Positions 57,316 through 64,000 of a stretch of DNA of 64,000 nt are shown here, in pieces. The notes under the pieces are model-generated. The model was given only the letters and a program-made list of their open reading frames with translations. It made no database searches and was not told the origin of the DNA. The translations under genes and the position numbers were made by a program. Origin of the DNA: Bidens hawaiensis. Taxonomy: Eukaryota; Streptophyta; Magnoliopsida; Asterales; Asteraceae. The stretch is taken from positions 248,001-312,000 of the forward strand of contig JAIQDT010001094.1 in assembly GCA_021521415.1 (NCBI GenBank), read 5' to 3'. Position 1 is the stretch's first letter; every line of letters starts with the position of its first letter.

Positions 57316-60300
57316 ATGGACTTCAAATCAGAGAAGCAAGTCAGGTTAAATCCTATTTTTTTGTACTAAAGTTAACACCTTTATGCACTTTCCACATTCT
57401 TGTTTTATGATTCCATAATATTTTGAACAAATGAAACAGGTTTGACCATTCTTGGCAAATCCCAGAAAAACAGTTACCTGAACACAAGATTTCAGCCCCA
57501 TTGTTGATGAATAATGGCAAAAGTAGACCAATTTCAAGTTCTAATCATGTGAGTATTATTAAATTAGGGAGATCAAGAATCCACCCTGAAGAAAATAATG
57601 AGTCAAAGGGAAAAAGGGTTTTGGATCCTGGAAGTGATGTTATTTTACAATGGAATAGGATTTTTCTTTTTTCTTGTTTGGTGGCACTTTTTGTGGATCC
57701 ATTGTTTTTTTATCTGCCTTCTGTTGAAAGTGAAGGTGGTGGTGGTTCTTGTATGTTGTCTGATTTGAAGTTAGGGATTGTTGTTACGTGTTTGCGCACG
57801 ATGGCGGATGTGTTTTATATGTTGAATATAGCTATTAAGTTCAGGACTGCGTATGTTTCGCCAAGTTCAAGAGTGTTGGGTAGAGGTGAACTTGTTATGG
57901 ATCAGGAGAAGATTGCGAGGCGGTACTTGAAGTCGAATTTTTTTATAGATCTTGTTGCAACATTGCCTCTACCACAGGTATGCATGACTTTGGTTTTATT
58001 TTAGTTAATCTTTTTAAGCTAAAATGTAAAATGCACGTCTCGTTAGTCTTGTGTGAAAGTTGAAATGTTTTTGGCATTGTGGTTGTGCTTTGATGTGCGT
58101 TTTGAAAGTGATTATGTCTACTAATATTATTATCAGTACTTTTCGTTTTGTTGTTGTTTTGACTCCCTTAGTCCCGCTTTATGTTATCTGGATTACTATA
58201 CTCTACATGTAAAAAAATGTTTTGGAATCGGGGGGTCAATTGGAGCGGCCTCGGGCCCACCCTCCCCCAGACCCTATCAATAGCTTGCTATGAGTGGATT
58301 TTACTTTCTATGTTTGTTTGTTTGTTGGTAACTTTGGTTATAAAATAGTAGAATCGTTGTTAACCAAAGTTTGTAATCACAATTTAGACATATTAGTTCT
58401 CATTCTTATGGTATAAAGTTAATAGAATTTTGAAATTTAAAATCACATTGTGTTCTTTTTTAATCTTACTCAGATTGTCATATGGTTCATTATCCCAGCA
58501 ATAAGAACCCCAAGTGCGGATCACACCACCAACGCTTTAGTACTTATTGTACTCCTGCAATACATTCCAAGACTTTATCTGATCTTCCCTTTAAGCTCTC
58601 AAATCATCAAAACTACAGGAGTTGTCACCAAAACTGCTTGGGCTGGTGCAGCATATAATCTTGTATTATACATGTTAGCTAGTCATGTAAGTAGTCTTTT
58701 CTTTAATATTCGATCTTTAACCTCTAAAAGTTTCAATTTTTATCATCTTTATAAGTTCAATCATGGTGTATACATTACGGTTGGTTTTAGGGTCATCATG
58801 GTACTTGCTGTCATTTGAACGACACGCAACATGCTGGAAAACGACTTGCAGACACGATAATAATCCAATGATGTGTTCACTTCGTTATTTGGACTGTGGG
58901 TCGTCAAACGATGAAGGACGGAAGATATGGGCCAACGGGACAAATCTTTTTCAAATTTGTGATCCAGACAATGATACCGGCTTCAAATATGGGATATTTG
59001 GACCTGCTGTTGCAAAAGGTGTCGTTTCCGCCAATTTCTTTGAAAAGTACTTCTATTGCTTATGGTGGGGCTTACAAAACTTGAGGTATGGTTCTATTGT
59101 TTTGTACTTTTTTTTTGAACTACATAAAGAACCAAAATTTTAAATATGATTAAATGCAGTTCATATTGACAAAATTTGTCCACAAGCACGTTCATTGGAG
59201 AAACATCGTTTGCCATACTCATCGCGATCATGGGACTTGTATTATTTGCTCATCTAATATGAAATATGCAGGTAATGTTTCTAGTCTATTTGTTGCATGA
59301 CAAGCCAATCTTATTACTATATTGGTTGAACAATGTATGTTTTCTTATTTTTATGCTCTTTTTTTATGTAGACATATCTGCAATCCATCACTGTCAGGCT
59401 TGAGGAATGGAGGCTTAGACGGCGGGATACTGAGTCATGGATGAGACACAGACAACTACCTCATGATTTGCAAGAACGTGTTCGTAAGTTTGTTCAGTAC
59501 AAGTGGCTTGCAACACGTGGTGTTGATGAAGAATCTATTTTGCGCAATTTGCCTTCAGATCTTCGTCGAGACATACAACGCCACTTGTGCCTCGATCTTG
59601 TTCGACGTGTAAGATACTCACCTTCTCTAGTATTATCTCTAACGGGTCAAATAAAAAAAATATTGCAGGAAATGTCTCAAATGAGTTGTAATACATAAAA
59701 CCTCCTAAACTATTCTAGTAAAAAGGAAAAATTGGATTTCTTTCAAAAAGTAGTATGAAAAAGTGGATACAATCTGCACATGTGTAGGTAAATAGTTAAA
59801 GTTCAAAAAAGAACATATAAACAAATTAGTTTGATGGTTTTTTATGAACATTTAAGAAGTATATGTTGAAAAAAACATTAACCACTAATAAAGAATAATT
59901 AAGCAATTTAGGTTTGTTCATTTTGTTCTCTTCATAATGTAATGTTTTGTAATGTTACATTGATCAAGTTAGTAACTAACAATTCACAGGTCCCATTTTT
60001 CTCTCAAATGGACGATCAACTACTTGATGCTATATGCGAGCGGTTAGTATCATCACTAAGTACTCAAGACACATACATAGTACGCGAAGGTGATCCCGTT
60101 TCAGAGATGCTTTTTATAATCCGAGGAAGACTCGATAGCTCCACTACTAACGGAGGCCGAACGGGCTTTTTCAACTCGATAACATTAAGGCCCGGTGACG
60201 TTTGTGGCGAAGAGTTGCTCGCATGGGCCCTACTCCCCAAATCCACTCTAAACTTACCATCTTCCACACGAACCGTTAAAGCATTAAGTGAAGTAGAAGC

Positions 60301-60718
60301 TTTTGCATTACGCGCAGAAGATTTAAAGTTTGTTGCAAATCAGTTCGGACGGTTACACAGTAAGAAACTACAACACACCTTTCGGTTTTACTCGTATCAT
60401 TGGCGAACATGGGCTGCGTGCTTTATTCAAGCGGTATGGAGACGGAGAAAGAAGAGAAGGATGCAGTGGAATTTGAGTATGAGTGAGTCATCGTATCGTC
60501 CTGATGACGATGAAGATATTCATCATCGTGATGGTCATGAAACTGAACATCATGATGATGTGTCATCATACAACGCGAATCCGCTCAATGTCACAATAAT
60601 AGCTTCGAGATTCGCTACAAACACGAGGCGTGGGATATTGAAGACGAAGGATGTTGATTTGATTAAGTTACAGAAGCCTGAAGAGCCTGATTTTTCTGCT
60701 GAGCCAGAAGATGACTAG
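57316..60718 (+). pseudogene. CNGC15: Group III cyclic-nucleotide-gated channel gene (CNGC15-like), disrupted
   Basis: Exons: 57316-57344, 57440-57977, 58474-58686, 58784-59085, 59160-59271, 59372-59608, 59990-60718 (720 codons). The N-terminus MDFKSEKQVRFDHSW leads to S1 (WNRIFLFSCLVALFVDPLFF) and S2-S4 with YIPRLYLIFPLSSQI. The pore helix is YCLWWGLQNL. The C-linker begins TYLQSITVRLEEWR. The cyclic-nucleotide domain is in exon 7 (VREGDPVSEMLFIIRGRLDS, RPGDVCGEELL), followed by an IQ/calmodulin-type helix WAACFIQAVWRRRKKRR and the end KPEEPDFSAE. Exon 5 has TGA at 59167-59169 and 59260-59262, both at positions occupied by Gly in the family. The exon 4 acceptor is TG, not AG. Intact members are Ca2+-permeable channels of the plasma membrane or nuclear envelope. 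Assignment to CNGC15 rather than CNGC14/17 is less sure than the group. Confidence 0.85.
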
Positions 60719-60808
60719 TTTTAAATTATGCAGGATATTTATGATACATGGTATATGGGACATCATACTTGTGTAGTTACTAATAGTGTGTTTATATGTA
60801 CTGTTAAA

Positions 60809-61007
60809 TGTTGGAACAAACATGATTAAAGGTTAGTAATGATTAACTCTGTTTGTTATTGATATCTAGAAATCAGTTAGGAAAAGGTAATCAGTATTAT
60901 TAATTTATGAGATACAATTACAACCAATTATATAGAGATACTAAATACACTTAGATACCCTATACAATATAGAACTTAATAATAATAAACTGAAACTATA
61001 GCCAACA
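60809..61007 (-). repeat. 3' LTR of Ty1/copia element, 199 bp
   Basis: The plus strand starts TGTTGGAACAAAC and ends TATAGCCAACA, with TGTTGG/CCAACA terminal inverted repeats. It lies 90 bp after the channel stop codon and just after the pol frame. The other LTR is outside the window, so the target duplication (left side TTAAA) cannot be checked. Confidence 0.75.
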
Positions 61008-61011
61008 TAGT

Positions 61012-63968
61012 CTAATATTCACCCGCAAGTTCAGGGCGGTTAGCAATCTGTAACTCGGACCACAAAAACTCAAACTTTTGAGAAGACAAGGGCTTCGTAA
61101 AGATATCAGCTATTTGATCATTGGTTGAAATAAACTTGACATTGAGATGGCATTGAGTAACCTGTTCACGAACAAAGTTGCAGTCAACCTCGATATGTTT
61201 AGTACGGGCATGAAACACCAGATTGGCACTGAGATATGTGGCACCAAGATTGTCACACCAAAGTGTCGGTGCCTCGCTGTGTAAGCCAAGTTCACGAAGA
61301 AGAGACTTTAGCCAAATTAATTCTGCAATAGTATATGCAATGGCCTTGTACTCTGATTCAGTAGAGGAGCGAGAAACTGTTTGCTGTTTGCGAGCTGACC
61401 AGAAGATGAGGTTTGAACCCAAGTATATAGCAAATCCCCCCGTGGAGCGCCGGTCGATTGGACAACCAACCCAGTCAGAATCAGAGAAGGCTTGTAGCCG
61501 ATAGCCCGTGTTGTGACGAAACCAAAGACCCATATTCATAGTACCCTGTAAATAACGCAAGATGCGTTTGACAGCATCCCAGTGATTTTCCGTTGGAGCG
61601 TGCATGAATTAACACACCCGATTGACTGCAAACGCAATATCAGGACGAGTAAGGGTCGCGTACTGAAGGGCGCCAACTGTTTGTCTATACCAAGAGGGAT
61701 CGTCCAAGAGAGGACTATCATCAGGAAGTAAGACATGAGAGGTGTGCATGGGAGTGGAAATTGGTTTGCAGTCAGCCAGGCCCGTTCGATGTAAAATGCC
61801 GCAAATATATTTTCGTTGGGAAAGAACCAAATCTGATTTCTTGTGAACAACCTCCACTCCGAGAAAATAATGTAGTTGCCCCAAATCTGTAAGAGCAAAA
61901 AGTGAATTGAGGCGGGTAATGAGCTTAGCAACCGTGTCAGGATTGTTACCGGTGATGATGATGCCATCCACATAAACCAAGAGATAAACCAGAGAACCCG
62001 GAGAATGGAGAATGAACAACGATGGGTCAGTTTTGGACCCAAAAAACCCCAACTGATGAAGAGCACCAGACAGTTTGTTAAACTAGGCACGGGGAGCCTG
62101 TTTGAGGCCATATAAGGATTTGTGCAAAAAACAAATATGATCCAGTTTTGTAGGATCAACGAACCCCTGCGGTTGGAGCATATAGACGGCTTCTTCAAGA
62201 TCACCATGCAGAAAAGCAGTCTGAATATCCAGTTGTCTCAGGGACCATTTATTCGTAACGGCCAAGGACAATATGGTCCGAATTGTGGCGGGTTTGATTA
62301 CAGGACTAAACGTTTCATGATAGTCCACGCCATGTTGTTGATGAAAGCCTTTCGCAACCAATCTGGCTTTGAACCTGCTGATGTTACCATGTTCATCAGT
62401 TTTTAACCTGTAAACCCATTTACAATCAACAATATTAGCGTTAGGTACAGAAGGGCACAAGAGTCCACGTGCCATTTTTGTGAAGCGCGTCTAATTCTTC
62501 GGACATAGCATGGCGCCATTCAGCATATTTGTTGGCAATAGTAAAGCTGGTTGGTTCAATGGGTAAGGAGGAGGTGGTCTTGGCTAGGTAAGCAGCCGGG
62601 TTATATCGATCTGGTCGTTTAGGGTGTTGTCTGGGGTTGGGGGGTCTTGAACGAGTATCCATAGGAGGAGGGGCTGGGGGTTGTTGTTGGGCAGTTGTGG
62701 ATGCAGGCTGGGCAGCCGAGGGATGGGCTATTTGGGCAGCCAAGGGTTGGGTAGTTTGGGCAGCCGAGGATTGGGTAGTTTGGGCAGCAGAGTGTTGGGC
62801 CGTGGGGGTAGGGTTAGCAGGAGACGGGTGAGATGGTGAAGGTGGTGGAGATGGTTCGTTGGCTGGGGACGAGGTCGGGGCTGGTGTGTTAGGTTCTGGT
62901 GAGAAACCGGGCGGTGGATTAGGAAAGATAGAGATGTACAGAGAGGATGTAAGTGGAGATGGGTTCGGCTTTGGTGAAGGTGTATACGGAAAGACATGTT
63001 CATTAAATCGAACATGCCGAACAATGTAAATACGCTCAGTGGAATGATCAAAACACCGATAGCCATGATGAGAAAGGCTATAGCCAAGAAAGACACAAGG
63101 AGTAGAACGAAACTCGATTTTGTGACGATTGTATGGGCGGAGATAAGGAAAACATTGAGAACCAAAAACTCTTAGAAATGAGTAATCATGTTTACGGTGA
63201 AAAACGTGTTCAAATGGAGATTTGTTTGAGGAGACACGTGAGGGAAACCGATTGATTAAATAAACGGCTGTTTCGAAGGCAAAGTGCCAGAAACATTGAG
63301 GAAGACATGAATGAGCCAGTAGAGAGAGACCCGTTTCAATAACGTGCCGATGTCGGCGTTCCACAATTTCGTTTTGCTCGCTGGTTTGTGGGCAAGAACG
63401 GTGATGGATGATGCCAAGGTTGCGACAAAGGTTGGTGAGGGAGCGGAATTCACCTCCCCAATCGGATTGGATGCATTTTAATTTAGTGTTAAATTGGCGT
63501 TCAGCCATGGTTATGAAGTTTGTTAATATAGCATAAACATCCGATTTTTGAGTTAAGGGATAAACCACATATATCGAGACAATGATCAACACATAATAGG
63601 AAATACCGGTGACCATCAAGCGATGGTGCCGATGACGGACCCCAAACATCACAATAAACAAGATCCAAGATATTATAACTACGAAAATTAGAATCAGGTA
63701 AATGCAATTTAGTTGATTTTCCCATTTGACAAAAGGAACATAAAGTGTTTGATAATTTGTCCGAAACAGGTAAAGAACAATAAGAAACAACAGAATTAAA
63801 GACTTGAGCGTGAGGATGTCCCAAACGTTGATGCCAAATATTCAAGGAAGCTTTAACAGCAGTGAAGGCAACCTTGGGCAGAGACTTGAGTTGTGGAAGG
63901 CGGATAGAGTACAAACCCTGTTCACTGGGGCCCGTGAGGAGGGTACTGCGTGTATACTCGTCCTTCAC
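61012..63968 (-). pseudogene. Broken copia Pol polyprotein
   Basis: From the right: GAG-pre-integrase finger (HQRLGHPHAQVF, CSFCQMGKSTKL) at about 63700-63870; integrase core (QSDWGGEFRSL, QTSEQNEIVERRHRHVIE) and a Pro/Ala-rich linker (QTTQ, AAQ repeats) within 62441-63790; RT ([30 protein letters not shown]) from 62475 to 61609; RNase H ([37 protein letters not shown]) at 61012-61605. Damage: a frameshift near 63570, a one-base frameshift near 62455, TAG at 62083-62085 (family Trp) and TAA at 61609-61611 (family Gln). Confidence 0.9.
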
Positions 63969-64000
63969 AACAAAATAAGAAAAGTGAAATTCAAAGAATA

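Larger units (their letters stand above)
60809..64000 (-). mobile_element. Ty1/copia retrotransposon, partial (runs off the right edge)
   Basis: Minus strand. A short 199-bp LTR at 60809-61007, then pol read from the right edge in the order GAG-pre-integrase, integrase, RT, RNase H. Gag and protease lie beyond 64000. The short LTR is compatible with the Ale/Retrofit lineage (inference). Broken by frameshifts and stops, so not autonomous. Confidence 0.9.

Noticed and set aside
62637..62831. Trp/Ala/Gly-rich plus-strand frame
   Set aside because: Antisense shadow of the Ala/Gln/Pro-rich linker of the copia Pol.

Overview
The window is nuclear DNA of a flowering plant (eudicot). Four host genes with plant-type products and GT-AG introns sit in very AT-rich DNA full of plant transposons. 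The C-terminal style of the two Ty3/gypsy polyproteins is one I associate with Asteraceae (lettuce, sunflower, tansy relatives); that placement is inference.

Host genes, left to right: (1) an SRC2-like C2-domain gene at 919-1799 (+), whose Gly-rich tail lies in a different frame from its body; (2) an intact single-exon FPF1-like gene at 31442-31765 (-); (3) an 11-exon MYND-type ubiquitin-specific protease of the UBP18/19 kind at 46256-51822 (+), with a family-conserved stretch missing at the start of exon 9; (4) a 7-exon group III cyclic-nucleotide-gated channel (CNGC15-like) at 57316-60718 (+), which carries two in-frame TGA codons in the pore/S6 exon and a damaged 3' splice site, so it looks like a pseudogene. 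The four genes have unrelated roles and do not form a pathway.

Most of the rest is mobile DNA. From 3390 to 6055 there is a chain of short inverted-repeat elements separated by (TA)n tracts. From 7795 to 29833 there is a nested stack: an apparent solo LTR (7800-29828, target duplication GATTC) holds a Mutator-like element (27336-28488, 9-bp duplication TTCTTTTTA) and an old Ty3/gypsy element (8409-27007, duplication CCGGA/CCAGA). That element's left LTR was then split by a young, intact Ty3/gypsy chromovirus (9171-18348, duplication CTTGG) with a 1498-codon Gag-Pol frame. The older element also has a 275-codon reading frame of unknown function between its primer-binding site and gag.

From 34 to 46 kb there are a second Mutator-like element (34383-35119), a broken PIF/Harbinger ORF1 (about 37490-38110), Helitron-like 3' ends, a GC-rich inverted-repeat element with a 68-bp minisatellite (42421-43298), a hAT-type MITE (43764-43978) and a second solo LTR (44420-45782). 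A 586-bp hAT-type element (56221-56806) and a SINE (56091-56187) lie between the protease and the channel. A broken Ty1/copia element begins 90 bp after the channel stop codon, on the opposite strand, and runs off the right edge.

All element boundaries and splice sites were read by eye from terminal repeats, target duplications and reading frame. No database search was run.
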